Below are positions 1-9,214 of a DNA stretch of 47,549 nucleotides, piece by piece. The DNA is taken from assembly GCA_017848115.1 (NCBI GenBank), contig JAGAKZ010000065.1, forward strand, positions 1 through 47,549, written 5' to 3'. Within the stretch, counting starts at the first letter, position 1. Every line of letters starts with the position of its first letter. The stretch comes from Oscillospiraceae bacterium (GTDB lineage Bacteria > Bacillota > Clostridia > Oscillospirales > Ruminococcaceae). A program made the position numbers and the translations under genes. The notes under the pieces were generated by a model. That model was not told where the DNA came from and did no database searches. It was given only the letters and a program-made list of their open reading frames with translations.

Positions 1-1
1 T

Positions 2-66
2 AACAACCAGCTCCTTATTGTTGTGAATTTCATCTATTTATATTATAACATAAATAGCTGGTTGTT
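2..66. repeat. Inverted repeat at window edge
   Basis: The arms AACAACCAGCT (2-12) and AGCTGGTTGTT (56-66) are perfect 11-bp complements around an AT-rich 43-base loop. A nested CTATTTAT/ATAAATAG pair overlaps the right arm. It could be the terminator of a gene ending left of the window, but the T-run after the right arm is short. From 67 to 222 I see only an AT-rich leader with a TATAAT at 193-198 and no good -35 box. Confidence 0.45.
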
Positions 67-222
67 TCTATAGTGATAAAAAAATTTTTTTGTTTAAAAA
101 ACAACGATTTTACGTGGCTTATGAGTTTTGCTCAAGGCTAATATTATAACAATATAATTGAAAATGCGTACGGTTTCTTTAAATTGTTTTAGTATAATTA
201 TTTTTTTGGAGGAATAACAAAA

Positions 223-651
223 ATGAAGATGAATGTGAAAAGAATGCTTTTGAGTATGCTTTCAGTAGCTGTTGTATCAGCATCGTTGGGGGCAACAACG
301 TATGCAGCATCAAATAAATATTACACAAGTGTGGAGATTGATAGTCAAAAGAGTGTAGTAGGTGCTGAAAGGGTTTATGAAGAAAAAACTATTGGCGTTG
401 ATGTAGCTAATGCCAAAATAGGTGGTAAAGATACAACTTCAGATAATTTTGTAATATCTGTTGGGAAAAAGGACATTTTCGGATTTACTGCTACTCAATC
501 ACAACTCAGAACGCTAAGTGAAGGATGTACAACTGTTACTTATTTTTTTGATGAATCAAGCAAGAAAGATAAAAGAAAGCGTGCAGTAAAGTTCAAGGCT
601 AATTATAGTAGTCTGGATAGTGATTATGTAACATTGTATGATTGCAAATAG
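223..651 (+). CDS. Small secreted protein of unknown family
   Basis: This 142-residue protein has a clear signal peptide: MKMNVKR, a hydrophobic core to about residue 23, and a cleavage site after TTYA (residue 28). The mature part, about 113 residues, is lysine-rich and strand-like, with two cysteines (EGCT and the terminal YDCK) that could form a disulfide. The start is fixed by GGAGG at 208-212. It lies directly before an ABC transporter with FtsX-like subunits, an order seen for secreted peptides or bacteriocins with a self-protection transporter (lactococcin-972-type loci, for example). I cannot show homology to any such family, so the function is open. The upstream -10 (TATAAT, 193-198) has no good -35, which may mean an activator is needed. 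Confidence 0.8.
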   Translation: MKMNVKRMLLSMLSVAVVSASLGATTYAASNKYYTSVEIDSQKSVVGAERVYEEKTIGVDVANAKIGGKDTTSDNFVISVGKKDIFGFTATQSQLRTLSEGCTTVTYFFDESSKKDKRKRAVKFKANYSSLDSDYVTLYDCK

Positions 652-739
652 AAAACTTTATTATTTGTAGTATTTGGAAATCAGCTCAAAGGTATTCGAG
701 TTTTTATCGGATGCCTTTGTAGTTTTATTGAGGTGTATC

Positions 740-1402
740 ATGAGTAAAGATTTTTTGATTTTAAAAAATGTGTATAAAAGATATAGTGATGATATTATTC
801 CGATAAATAATATCAGTATATCTTTTAAAATGTCGAAGTTTTATGTAATAAAAGGTGCATCTGGTGCTGGAAAAAGTACATTTCTTCATGTTTTAGGATT
901 GCTGGAAAAAGTTGATGAGGGGGAGATTATTTGGTGTGAGAATGATATAACAAAATTGAACGGAGATAAGGTATCAGAATATCGTAAGAAAAAGATAGGA
1001 TTTATGCCTCAATCGGGTTTGCTTATTCCGGAGTTTACCGCATTGGAAAATGTGATGATACCAATTTTATTAAATAAAGATATAAAAGAAGCTGAAAAAT
1101 TAGCATGTGATTTACTGGAGAAAGTAGGTGTGTATAATAGAAGAAATCACTTTATAAAACAATTATCCGGAGGAGAACAGCAGAGAGTTGCAATAGCGAG
1201 AGCTATGGCTAATAATCCTGAGTGTATAATTGCAGATGAACCAACAGGAAACCTCGATGAAGATAATGAAAGAAAGATTTTTGAATTATTTAAGCAGTAT
1301 ACACTTTCGGGAAAGTGTGTGATATGTGTAAGTCATAGCGATAAAGCAGAGGAATACGCTGATGAAGTTTTACATTACAAAAAAGGTGAAATAATATTAT
1401 GA
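740..1402 (+). CDS. ABC transporter ATP-binding protein, MacB/LolD-like
   Basis: This is a 220-residue cytoplasmic ATPase subunit. Walker A is GASGAGKS (about residues 39-46), followed by the Q-loop (FMPQSG), the signature LSGGEQQR, Walker B IIADEPTGNLD and the H-loop CVSHS. The combination DEPTGNLD plus LSGGEQQR is typical of the MacB/LolD/FtsE group, which works with FtsX-like permeases rather than classic import channels. The start at 740 is chosen because GAGGTG (730-735) precedes it. The gene overlaps the next one by 4 bp, so the two are probably translated together. It should power the two membrane proteins that follow; the substrate may be the small secreted protein upstream or a toxic peptide (inference). 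Confidence 0.9.
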   Translation: MSKDFLILKNVYKRYSDDIIPINNISISFKMSKFYVIKGASGAGKSTFLHVLGLLEKVDEGEIIWCENDITKLNGDKVSEYRKKKIGFMPQSGLLIPEFTALENVMIPILLNKDIKEAEKLACDLLEKVGVYNRRNHFIKQLSGGEQQRVAIARAMANNPECIIADEPTGNLDEDNERKIFELFKQYTLSGKCVICVSHSDKAEEYADEVLHYKKGEIIL

Positions 1403-2649
1403 GTTTTGATAAAGTCTGGTTTATAATTAAAAGAAATATTCTGAAAAATAAATTCAATAGTATATTAAACATTATACTATATGTGATAATATTTAATATG
1501 CTGTTGGTTTCAGTCGGAGTTTTGGGCTTTTTTGCGAATTATTCTGAGGCGTCACAAAGATATAACAGAAATTTCAGGACAATGATGGTATATGAAAATG
1601 ATGAGAGCGATGAGAAAGATATAGTTTCACTGTTTTCCGGGTATGAATATGTTGAAATGGTAATTAATCAAAATGAGTATTGTATGCATATGTCTTTTGT
1701 TGATGATAAAGGAAATTATGATATAGATTTGAAAGCATGTAATGAAAAAAATGTTCCGGAAGTAATTTATGGAAGACAAATAAATTTTGATAATAATGAT
1801 GAAATATTATTACCTGAAAAAATGCTGTTATATAATAATTATACAGAAGAATACGATATAATAGAAGCGAAAAATCTTATCGGCACAAGTATTAAATGTT
1901 CCAAAGAAAATTTTGATTACAATACCATATATGATGAAGTTGAAAATAAAATAGTAAGTGGTAGAAAAGATATAGGTCAGACTATAATTGATTTCGAAGT
2001 AGTAGGCGTATATGATAGTGCGTTGTATTTTGAAGAATCATATGTTGGCTATATTTCAGAGAAAATGTCAAAAATTCTTCATGCATCAGATATAAAAGAT
2101 AAATCTGGATATACTTATGAAACAATATGGGTTTTGTCAGATACAGTTGAAAATTACAACAAACTAAAACAAATCGCAGAAGAAAATAGTTTGGATTATA
2201 TGGTTGTAACTGATATTTATGAAAGGGTGAAGTTGTTTTGTATAGTGGGATATATTATTATAGTGGGTATATTTATTTTTCATTTTATTGTTTCAAGTGT
2301 TTTGTTTAAGATAGAAACAAAGAAAGATAGATTTATACATAATGTTTTGAATATCTGTGGATATAGGCATAAAGAAATTTGTAAAATAGTTTCAGCAAAA
2401 TATTTTATATTGCAGTTTTTATCGTTTTGGATATCTATACCCATTTCTATAGTCTTGTTGAACAAAATCAATTTTATTTTTTATAGTAGTGAACATATGG
2501 GAGGATTAGTGGTAGGTATAACACCATTAGCGATTTTTGTTTGCCTGATACTCTTTATCGGTAAGATAATATGGGTTTATTATAAATATTATGTTATGAC
2601 AGGAAAATATACTATAAGCAAGATTAGTGATAAAAAGAGGAAAAAATGA
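1399..2649 (+). CDS. FtsX/MacB-like ABC transporter membrane subunit
   Basis: The 416-residue protein has one transmembrane helix near the N-terminus (about residues 20-45), an extracytoplasmic domain of roughly 230 residues, and three C-terminal helices (starting near LFCIVGYIII, KYFILQFLSF and ITPLAIFVCL). This one-plus-three topology with a large outer domain is that of MacB/FtsX mechanotransmission permeases, which do not form a channel but couple ATP hydrolysis to outer-domain movement. It overlaps the ATPase (ATGA) and the next permease by 4 bp. Its base composition is very AT-rich compared with the cobalamin genes to the right, which suggests accessory DNA. Assignment is by topology and context, since I recognise no specific family signature. 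Confidence 0.78.
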   Translation: MSFDKVWFIIKRNILKNKFNSILNIILYVIIFNMLLVSVGVLGFFANYSEASQRYNRNFRTMMVYENDESDEKDIVSLFSGYEYVEMVINQNEYCMHMSFVDDKGNYDIDLKACNEKNVPEVIYGRQINFDNNDEILLPEKMLLYNNYTEEYDIIEAKNLIGTSIKCSKENFDYNTIYDEVENKIVSGRKDIGQTIIDFEVVGVYDSALYFEESYVGYISEKMSKILHASDIKDKSGYTYETIWVLSDTVENYNKLKQIAEENSLDYMVVTDIYERVKLFCIVGYIIIVGIFIFHFIVSSVLFKIETKKDRFIHNVLNICGYRHKEICKIVSAKYFILQFLSFWISIPISIVLLNKINFIFYSSEHMGGLVVGITPLAIFVCLILFIGKIIWVYYKYYVMTGKYTISKISDKKRKK

Positions 2650-3434
2650 ACTCAAAAAAATATCTATATCTGACAACAATCAGACTTAAAAGAAACATAA
2701 AGTTAAATGCAAGTATATTTATTTTGGTTTTTCTTTTTGTTTTCTGTGGTAATGTACTGAATTTTGTTCAGACAAACTTGGTAAAAACTAAAAATGAGAT
2801 AGAAAAAAATGCATCTAAAATAGTTATTTATAATTGTAATGAAGATGTTGTATTACAATACGCAGAGGAATATAAATTTAAAATTTCGGAAATATTCTGT
2901 GAAAATGATAAGTGTACAATAACAGCAGAAACAGTGCGAGATGCACACCAAATTTTGTCTTTTTTAAATACGATGGATTATAGTGGTGTCTTTTATGATG
3001 AAGAAAATGGTAGTCCGGCTGTTTTCAATAATCATATTATAAATTTTATTAACATAACAAATAAACTATTTATTATTTCGTTGAGCCTTGCAATTTTCTT
3101 TATCTTTTTAAAAAAACTTTTTAATGAAAAATCGGAATATAATGCGTATATGGTATTTGGATATAAATGCAGAGAAATACGAATTTTATTGATGCTAGAT
3201 ATGCTGGCAATTACTTTAACTCCTTCTTTGACAGGTTTTGGTTTAGCTATTCCTTTAAGTAATACAATATCAAAAAAAATTTTGGAAAAATATTTGATGT
3301 ACGATAATATTCCGTATAAAGAAAATTTATTGTATATTGTATTGCTATTGTTTTTTGATGTTGGTATATTCATTATTACAGCTGTATATTTTACTAAAAC
3401 TGCAAAGTCGCCCGATTTTGAGAGGAGATTATAA
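2646..3434 (+). CDS. Second FtsX-like membrane subunit
   Basis: The 262-residue protein has an N-terminal helix (about residues 20-40), a short outer domain of about 90 residues and three C-terminal helices, so it looks like a shortened version of the preceding permease. The pair probably forms a heterodimer on the ATPase encoded at 740-1402. It overlaps the previous gene by 4 bp, and the lipoprotein gene starts two bases after its stop codon, so all belong to one operon. Known relatives of this design serve peptide resistance or lipoprotein release; which applies here cannot be read from the sequence. Confidence 0.72.
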   Translation: MNSKKYLYLTTIRLKRNIKLNASIFILVFLFVFCGNVLNFVQTNLVKTKNEIEKNASKIVIYNCNEDVVLQYAEEYKFKISEIFCENDKCTITAETVRDAHQILSFLNTMDYSGVFYDEENGSPAVFNNHIINFINITNKLFIISLSLAIFFIFLKKLFNEKSEYNAYMVFGYKCREIRILLMLDMLAITLTPSLTGFGLAIPLSNTISKKILEKYLMYDNIPYKENLLYIVLLLFFDVGIFIITAVYFTKTAKSPDFERRL

Positions 3435-3435
3435 A

Positions 3436-6354
3436 ATGAAAAAACTATTATCTTTTATACTGATTTGTTTGATTATGACATCATGTAATTCTAAAGATAA
3501 AAGCGTTTCACGCAGATCAGAGAGTGAAGAATTTAAAGTTGATTCTGTTTTGCAACCTATGACATTCAGGGAAAATGAAATAGAGTTTGATGATGAAAAT
3601 CTAGAGATAGAAGATGTTTTTCTAAGTGATAATAATATATATTTAAAAACTATTAGAGATGAAACTCAAAGAACTATAAAATTAAGAGTCGGTGGTATGG
3701 AAAATGAAGAAATAGATACCGGAATAGAATGTTCATATATATATGATGTATGCTGTGGTGAAGAATATCTGTATTTTTGCTGTTCCTGTAAAAGTAGTGA
3801 AATGCATGAAACTACAAATCAGATTTTGGTAGTAAGTAAAGAAACAGGTCAAATTATCAAAAATAAGGAGCTTGATATTTTATCAAATTATATGGAAGTA
3901 TCCTATGATAATGGGAATGTTGTTTTGATTTATAGTCCATATTATGATGAAGAAATTCCGAAGTATTTTATAAATATATATGACGAAAATTTAGAACTCA
4001 AAGAACAGAATTTTGATGTTGGTGTAAAAGTCGGTATGCCGGGAAGTGCGGTGGTTTCTTTTTCTGAAACAGACGGATATATGAATGCTTTGTGCATGTC
4101 ATTTGAAACATTGGAAATAGGGTTTGTACATTTTTCTTATGCCAATGATTTTTATGAATATTTTCCTTCGGACATTACTGTAGATTCCGGATATGTACCT
4201 ATTGCATTATACAGTATTTCTGATAACAGATTACTTTTTCAGTATTGTGACAACGAAGCAGATATGACATACGTGAACGTTTATGATCTGGAGTCTAAAA
4301 AAGTTACAGATATGTATGATATTGATGGTGCTGAAAATTATATCACTCCGGGTGAAAATGATTACGTTTTTTATCTTGAATCTGAAGAAAATATTATTGG
4401 TTACAGAAGTTCAGAAGAAACGACCGATATAATATACTGTGATTATAATGACTGGTTTTTGCTTTATGACTTTTATGATAACTGTATGGTTATGTACAGA
4501 GATGAAAATGAGGCTGAAATATCAATATATAAAATTCAGGAAAATTCATATGAAACCATAGTGGAATATGATATGGAAATAATTAAAGATATTTGTGTGT
4601 CAAAGAATGATAGTATTTATGCTTTGCTAGATGAAGATGATGTATATCGGATTCAGGTAAGTGATGAATATGGGCAGATTAAAGGTGAAATAAGTCTTGA
4701 TTTTCCGGAAAGTGCTGAAATAATGGATTTCTGTTGTGATAAATCTGGAAATATTTTTGTTTTAGTAAATGATGGAGAGTTTAAACTTATTGAATATGAT
4801 CCTGACGGAAATCAGTTGAATGAAAGTCACTTAAAAAATATAATCTCTATATATTGCATGTATATCAATAATGCAGATGGTGTGAATATTTATGCCAACA
4901 GTTATGATGGAAACCGAATTTATATATATAAGGACGGAGCTATTTCTGAAAAAGAACTTAATGAGTACATGACATATAATTATTTGAATCCATGTTATTC
5001 GGTTTATAGTGATGGTATGGTTTTCAGAGATAATAATGGGATATATTTGTATAGTATAGATACACAGTCTGCACAGGAAATATTTGATATGGAGCAGCAG
5101 GTGCTCAGTTGCAGTATAGATAATTGTGCGGTTTTAAGCAATGATGAAATTGTATTTTGGGGAAATGACTATATTTCCGGAAAAAGTGCTTTATGTATTG
5201 TTCAGAGAAGTGATGCTGAAAAAACAGAAAGCCGTTTGATAAATGTAGCAGAAATAGGGGTTCAGAATCATAATCTGAGAACGTTGTTCAGAAAGTATGA
5301 TAAATCAAATGATGATTATGCTGTAAAGATAACTAATTATAAGAATCAGAATGCATTTAATGAGGCTCTTGGAAAAGGATATGAACCGGATATAATTACA
5401 TATGATTATCAAAGCGGATTTAATTTTGCAAGATATGTTTCCAAGGGTTATGTCGAAAAACTGGATAATTATATTTTAAATGATAAAGATTTAAAATCAG
5501 ATGATTATTATTGGAATCTCTTTAAACTTGAAAGCTGTCCGGACGGTATTTATCATATAGGTTCATCGGCAGAGCTTACGGTTATGTATTCTGAAAAAAC
5601 GAAAAAAGATTTTGATAATGTCAGTATGAAATATTTGCTTGAACTTTCCGAAAATTATGGGCTGACAACATTTGCTCCCGTATCGTATACTGTGACATAT
5701 AATATGATTCTTAAGGATATATTAGGAAATTATATTGAAAATAATATAAATTACAGTGAAGATACTTTTGATGCAGATAAAGAAGTTATTTCAGATTTAT
5801 TGGAGTTAGCAAAGTTGTATTATGATAATAATGAGGAGATTATAAATTCAGATTTAACTGATAATGAAGATTATCAGTTGAGTGTTTTCAATATTTATGA
5901 TTTTTCTCATTGGTATAATCCTGATAATCTGATTGTATTTTCTGCAGGTGCCGACAATTGTCAGGCGTCTATTTCAGATAAAATGCTTATTTCCGGTAAT
6001 TCTCATAATAAAGAAGAAGCATGGAAAATAATAAAAACAATACTTCTTGATGATTATCAGAATGATATTGCCACGGGAAATAATGGATTTCCAGTTAAAA
6101 AATCTGCATATTTCCAAAAAGCAGAGATCAGTCGAGAACAGGAAATAAAAAAATCAGAGAGTATTTTAAGCGATGAACATTTAAACGCCATCAGTGATAT
6201 TTTATCATGTGCAAATACTTACAGAATGCCTGATAATAATATTACTTATTTTATAAATGAGTGTTTTACTGATTATATATCGCAAAAGCATTCTTCGGAA
6301 GAAATAAGCGAAAAATTGGTTTCTCAGATAAAAAGGTTTTTGCAGGAAGAATAA
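3436..6354 (+). CDS. Giant lipoprotein: propeller-like region plus solute-binding-like domain
   Basis: The start at 3436 follows AGAGGAG (3421-3427); the open frame extends upstream but has no ribosome site there. The 972-residue protein has a lipoprotein signal ending IMTSC, so it should be lipid-anchored outside the membrane. Residues from about 50 to 600 are many short beta-rich segments, consistent with a propeller-like fold (inference). From about residue 610 onward it resembles a family-1 extracellular solute-binding protein (LRTLFRKYDK, EPDIITYDY, EEAWKIIKTILLDDYQ, NGFPVKKSAY). A shorter relative lies at 29030-30001. It ends the transporter operon and may be a surface receptor or sensor for what the transporter handles. 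Acidic and very AT-rich. Confidence 0.78.
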   Translation: MKKLLSFILICLIMTSCNSKDKSVSRRSESEEFKVDSVLQPMTFRENEIEFDDENLEIEDVFLSDNNIYLKTIRDETQRTIKLRVGGMENEEIDTGIECSYIYDVCCGEEYLYFCCSCKSSEMHETTNQILVVSKETGQIIKNKELDILSNYMEVSYDNGNVVLIYSPYYDEEIPKYFINIYDENLELKEQNFDVGVKVGMPGSAVVSFSETDGYMNALCMSFETLEIGFVHFSYANDFYEYFPSDITVDSGYVPIALYSISDNRLLFQYCDNEADMTYVNVYDLESKKVTDMYDIDGAENYITPGENDYVFYLESEENIIGYRSSEETTDIIYCDYNDWFLLYDFYDNCMVMYRDENEAEISIYKIQENSYETIVEYDMEIIKDICVSKNDSIYALLDEDDVYRIQVSDEYGQIKGEISLDFPESAEIMDFCCDKSGNIFVLVNDGEFKLIEYDPDGNQLNESHLKNIISIYCMYINNADGVNIYANSYDGNRIYIYKDGAISEKELNEYMTYNYLNPCYSVYSDGMVFRDNNGIYLYSIDTQSAQEIFDMEQQVLSCSIDNCAVLSNDEIVFWGNDYISGKSALCIVQRSDAEKTESRLINVAEIGVQNHNLRTLFRKYDKSNDDYAVKITNYKNQNAFNEALGKGYEPDIITYDYQSGFNFARYVSKGYVEKLDNYILNDKDLKSDDYYWNLFKLESCPDGIYHIGSSAELTVMYSEKTKKDFDNVSMKYLLELSENYGLTTFAPVSYTVTYNMILKDILGNYIENNINYSEDTFDADKEVISDLLELAKLYYDNNEEIINSDLTDNEDYQLSVFNIYDFSHWYNPDNLIVFSAGADNCQASISDKMLISGNSHNKEEAWKIIKTILLDDYQNDIATGNNGFPVKKSAYFQKAEISREQEIKKSESILSDEHLNAISDILSCANTYRMPDNNITYFINECFTDYISQKHSSEEISEKLVSQIKRFLQEE

Positions 6355-6430
6355 ATCAGCATTTTACTTAAAACATATATTTGTGTTGGTGTAAATTTAC
6401 AGATTAATTGTTGCCTATCAAGAATTTTAT

Positions 6431-6477
6431 CAACAGCCTCTAAAAACGTATTTACGTCGATTGGAGGTTGTTTTTTA
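6431..6477 (+). terminator. Intrinsic terminator of the lipoprotein operon
   Basis: AACAGCCTC (6432-6440) pairs with GAGGTTGTT (6464-6472) with one G-U pair. An inner AAACGTATTTACGT segment can also pair, and a T-rich run follows. Confidence 0.8.
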
Positions 6478-6493
6478 TTTGCAACTGTAAAGC

Positions 6494-6558
6494 TCGGAAA
6501 ATAAGTGAAGAATTAGTTTCTCAGATAAAAAGATTTTTGTAGGAAGAATAAATCAGCA
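6494..6558 (+). pseudogene. Decayed copy of the lipoprotein gene 3' end
   Basis: Bases 6500-6558 repeat 6303-6361, the end of the giant lipoprotein gene together with a few bases after its stop, with about six substitutions. Read in frame it gives ISEELVSQIKRFL, then a TAG in place of the glutamine codon, then EE and the stop. It is a remnant of a second copy, left after deletion or recombination. The terminator of the intact gene lies between the two copies. Confidence 0.75.
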
Positions 6559-6636
6559 GTCAGTCATGAAATGAAGTTGTATTTTTACTCAATTTGATTT
6601 GTTAATAATTTGTTTAGTTGTTCTAATGGTAAAATA

Positions 6637-6665
6637 TTGATTTTTGGATTGCTGCGTGATATAAT
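6637..6665 (+). promoter_or_regulatory. Sigma-A promoter of the cobalamin operon
   Basis: TTGATT (6637-6642), a 17-base spacer and TATAAT (6660-6665). The leader to the first start codon is only about 30 bases and contains no riboswitch. Confidence 0.75.
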
Positions 6666-6702
6666 AATTACATATGTTTAAATAAAATATCGGAGGAATA
6701 CA

Positions 6703-7458
6703 ATGATTAATTTTGTCGGAGCGGGTTGCGGAGCGCCGGATCTCATAACAGTAAGAGGAATGAAACTTATCGAAAAAGCTGATGTTATAATATACGCCGG
6801 TTCACTTGTAAATCCGGAACTTCTTTCTTATGCAAAGGAAGAATGCGAAGTACACAACAGTGCTTATATGACGCTTGATGAGGTAATTGACGTAATGGTG
6901 AAGGCTGAAAAGGAAAATAAAAATACAGTCAGACTTCATACAGGTGATCCGTCTCTTTATGGTGCGGTACGTGAGCAGTTTGACAGGCTTGAAAAACTTG
7001 AGATAGATTATGATGTATGTCCGGGAGTAAGTTCTTTTTGCGGAGCAGCGGCGGCGTTGCGTTCTGAATATACTTTGCCTGATGTTTCCCAGACTGTTAT
7101 TATTACACGAATGGCAGGACGTACACCTGTTCCGGAAAGTGAGAGTATAGAAAAACTTGCAGAGCATGGCAGTACTATGGTAATATTTTTAAGTACAGGT
7201 ATGCTTGAAAAGTTGTCACAACAACTTATAAACGGCGGATATTCTCCTGATACACCGGCCGCTATCGTTTATAAGGCAAGCTGGGACGATGAAAAAATAT
7301 GCCGATGTACAGTGTCTTCACTTGCAAAAACCGCTGAGGAAAACAAAATAAGTAAGACAGCGTTGATAACTGTCGGAAATTTTTTAGGTGATGACTATTC
7401 GCTTTCAAAACTTTATGATAAAAATTTTGAAACAGAATTCAGAAAGGTTACAAAGTGA
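6703..7458 (+). CDS. cbiF: Cobalt-precorrin-4 C11-methyltransferase
   Basis: CbiF (CobM) transfers a methyl group from S-adenosylmethionine to C11 of the corrin precursor in the cytoplasm. The 251-residue length is standard. Visible family marks are the N-terminal GAGCGAPDLITVRG, the YAGSLV segment, HTGDPSLYGA, CPGVSSF and the TRMAGRTPVP motif typical of CbiF. GGAGG lies ten bases before the start. It is the first gene of a run of ten overlapping cobalamin genes behind the promoter at 6637. The cbi-type naming is used because cbiG and cbiK occur in the same window, which points to the early-cobalt, anaerobic route. Confidence 0.96.
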   Translation: MINFVGAGCGAPDLITVRGMKLIEKADVIIYAGSLVNPELLSYAKEECEVHNSAYMTLDEVIDVMVKAEKENKNTVRLHTGDPSLYGAVREQFDRLEKLEIDYDVCPGVSSFCGAAAALRSEYTLPDVSQTVIITRMAGRTPVPESESIEKLAEHGSTMVIFLSTGMLEKLSQQLINGGYSPDTPAAIVYKASWDDEKICRCTVSSLAKTAEENKISKTALITVGNFLGDDYSLSKLYDKNFETEFRKVTK

Positions 7459-8492
7459 AAATAGGTATAGTTTCGATAACTTTAAAAGGAAGAGAGCTTT
7501 CATATAAAATGAGTAATTTCCTTTTGAAAAATCATAGTGTGGACAGATATTGCTATGAAAAAAACAGTGATGAAAATGCCTGTAGTTTTGATGATATCAG
7601 GATTCTTGTAAATAATATTTTTTCCAAATATGATGCATTGATATTTATTTGTGCAGTCGGAATAGCGGTGCGTTGTATTGCAGGGAACATAAAGTCAAAA
7701 GTTTCCGATCCGGCAGTAGTAGTAGCAGATGACAGCGGAAAGTTTGTGATTTCACTACTGTCAGGACATCTTGGCGGAGCAAACAGGCTTGCGGAGGTCA
7801 TAGCGGAAAATATAAGTGCGACACCGGTGATAACGACAGCTACTGATACAGGAAAAAAATTTTCACCTGATACATTTGCCAAAGCAAACAATCTCATAAT
7901 AAATGATATGGAAACTGCAAAGAAAATAGCTGTTGCAGTGTTAAGTGGAGAAAAAACAGGTTTGTTAAGTGAGTATCCGTATAAAAATCTTCCCAATGAA
8001 GTAAAAGCCGGGACAGATTTCAGATATGGTATATATATAGGCGAAAATAACTCTGACTCTCCTTTTGAAATCACGCTGCGACTTGTTCCGAAAAATCTTG
8101 TTGTCGGAATAGGCTGTAAGCGTGGTACAGAGTGTGAAAAAATAGAAAAATGCGTAAAGGAAGCGTTTTTGAAAAATAATATCTGCACATCACGTATATG
8201 CGCAGTGGCTACTATAGATATAAAGGCTGATGAAAAAGGTCTTACAGAATTTTGTGAGAAAAACAGGTTTGACATGCACACATATACGTCACAGCAACTA
8301 ATGGAAACCAAAGGAGAGTTTACTGTTTCTGATTTTGTAAAATCGGTAACAGGAACTGACAATGTTTGTGAGAGAAGTGCGGTAAAGCATAGCGGAGGCA
8401 AGCTCGTTATAAAAAAATATGTGGCGTATGGTGTTACGGTGGCGGTGGCAGAAATGCCGGTAGAAATTGATTTTGAGAGGAAAATTTTATGA
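7455..8492 (+). CDS. cbiG: Cobalt-precorrin-5A hydrolase
   Basis: CbiG opens the delta-lactone ring of cobalt-precorrin-5A and releases acetaldehyde; it exists only in the anaerobic pathway, so it defines the pathway type here. The 345-residue protein has the N-terminal region with FICAVGIAVR and SLLSGHLGGANRLA, and the C-terminal CbiG domain with VVGIGCKRGTECEKIE. It starts at GTG 7455, overlapping the cbiF stop (GTGA), with AGAAAGG upstream. It also overlaps the next gene by 4 bp, so translation is probably coupled. Confidence 0.96.
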   Translation: MKIGIVSITLKGRELSYKMSNFLLKNHSVDRYCYEKNSDENACSFDDIRILVNNIFSKYDALIFICAVGIAVRCIAGNIKSKVSDPAVVVADDSGKFVISLLSGHLGGANRLAEVIAENISATPVITTATDTGKKFSPDTFAKANNLIINDMETAKKIAVAVLSGEKTGLLSEYPYKNLPNEVKAGTDFRYGIYIGENNSDSPFEITLRLVPKNLVVGIGCKRGTECEKIEKCVKEAFLKNNICTSRICAVATIDIKADEKGLTEFCEKNRFDMHTYTSQQLMETKGEFTVSDFVKSVTGTDNVCERSAVKHSGGKLVIKKYVAYGVTVAVAEMPVEIDFERKIL

Positions 8493-9214
8493 CACTTTAC
8501 ATAGTAGGATTTGGCGGAGGAAGTCATGAAGGAATGACAATTGAAGCTGAAAATGCGATACTTTCAAGTGATATTATTGTAGGATATACTGTTTATGCGG
8601 ACCTTATGAAAGAGATTTTTCCGGAAAAAGAGTTTTTTAGTACACCTATGATGCAGGAGAGAGAAAGAGTGAGATATGCACTTGAAAAAGCCTGTGAATG
8701 TACAGTTTCACTGATTTGCAGTGGTGACAGTACTGTTTATGGAATGGCAGGACTTGCATATCAGATGTCAGACGGATATCCTCAGGTAAAAATAGTTCCT
8801 GTTGCAGGCGTGACGGCGGCACTTAGCGGAAATGCGGTACTTGGAGCACCGCTTACACATGATTTTGCGATTATAAGTCTTTCTGATCTGCTTACGCCGT
8901 ATGAAAAAATAGAATGTCGTCTCAGATGTGCGTCAGAGGCTGATTTTACAATAGTTCTGTACAATCCGTCATCAAAAAAACGCAGTGATTATCTGAAAAA
9001 AGCCTGTGAGATCATGTTACAGTATAAGAATGAAGATACAGTGTGCGGATATGTACGCAATATAGGAAGAAAAGAAGAGGAAAGCCGTATTCTTACGCTT
9101 GGAGAATTAAAAGACTGTTGTGTGGATATGTTTACAACGGTATTTGTAGGAAATTCGCAGACAAGGATAATAAACGGAAAGATGGTAACACCAAGAGGAT
9201 ACAGAGATGTCTGA
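8489..9214 (+). CDS. cbiH: Precorrin-3B / cobalt-factor III C17-methyltransferase
   Basis: CbiH (CobJ) methylates C17 and drives ring contraction. The 241-residue protein shows the methyltransferase N-terminus VGFGGGSHEGMTIEA, the GYTVYADL segment, CSGDSTVYGMAG, PVAGVTAALSG and the conserved LYNPSSKKRSDYL and YVRNIGR stretches of the CobJ family. It starts with ATG overlapping cbiG by 4 bp and overlaps cbiJ by 8 bp. It is a single-domain form without the extra C-terminal iron-sulfur domain seen in some CobJ proteins. Confidence 0.95.
   Translation: MTLYIVGFGGGSHEGMTIEAENAILSSDIIVGYTVYADLMKEIFPEKEFFSTPMMQERERVRYALEKACECTVSLICSGDSTVYGMAGLAYQMSDGYPQVKIVPVAGVTAALSGNAVLGAPLTHDFAIISLSDLLTPYEKIECRLRCASEADFTIVLYNPSSKKRSDYLKKACEIMLQYKNEDTVCGYVRNIGRKEEESRILTLGELKDCCVDMFTTVFVGNSQTRIINGKMVTPRGYRDV

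Noticed and set aside
223-651. Firm assignment of the secreted protein as a lactococcin 972-type bacteriocin
   Set aside because: Only the gene order is suggestive; I can see no convincing sequence match.
6560-6702. Cobalamin riboswitch before cbiF
   Set aside because: No B12 box or aptamer core is present, and the leader after the promoter is only about 30 bases.
7553-8527. Minus-strand 324-codon frame opposite cbiG
   Set aside because: It lies fully opposite well-supported cbiG and cbiH and has no recognisable domain or ribosome site.
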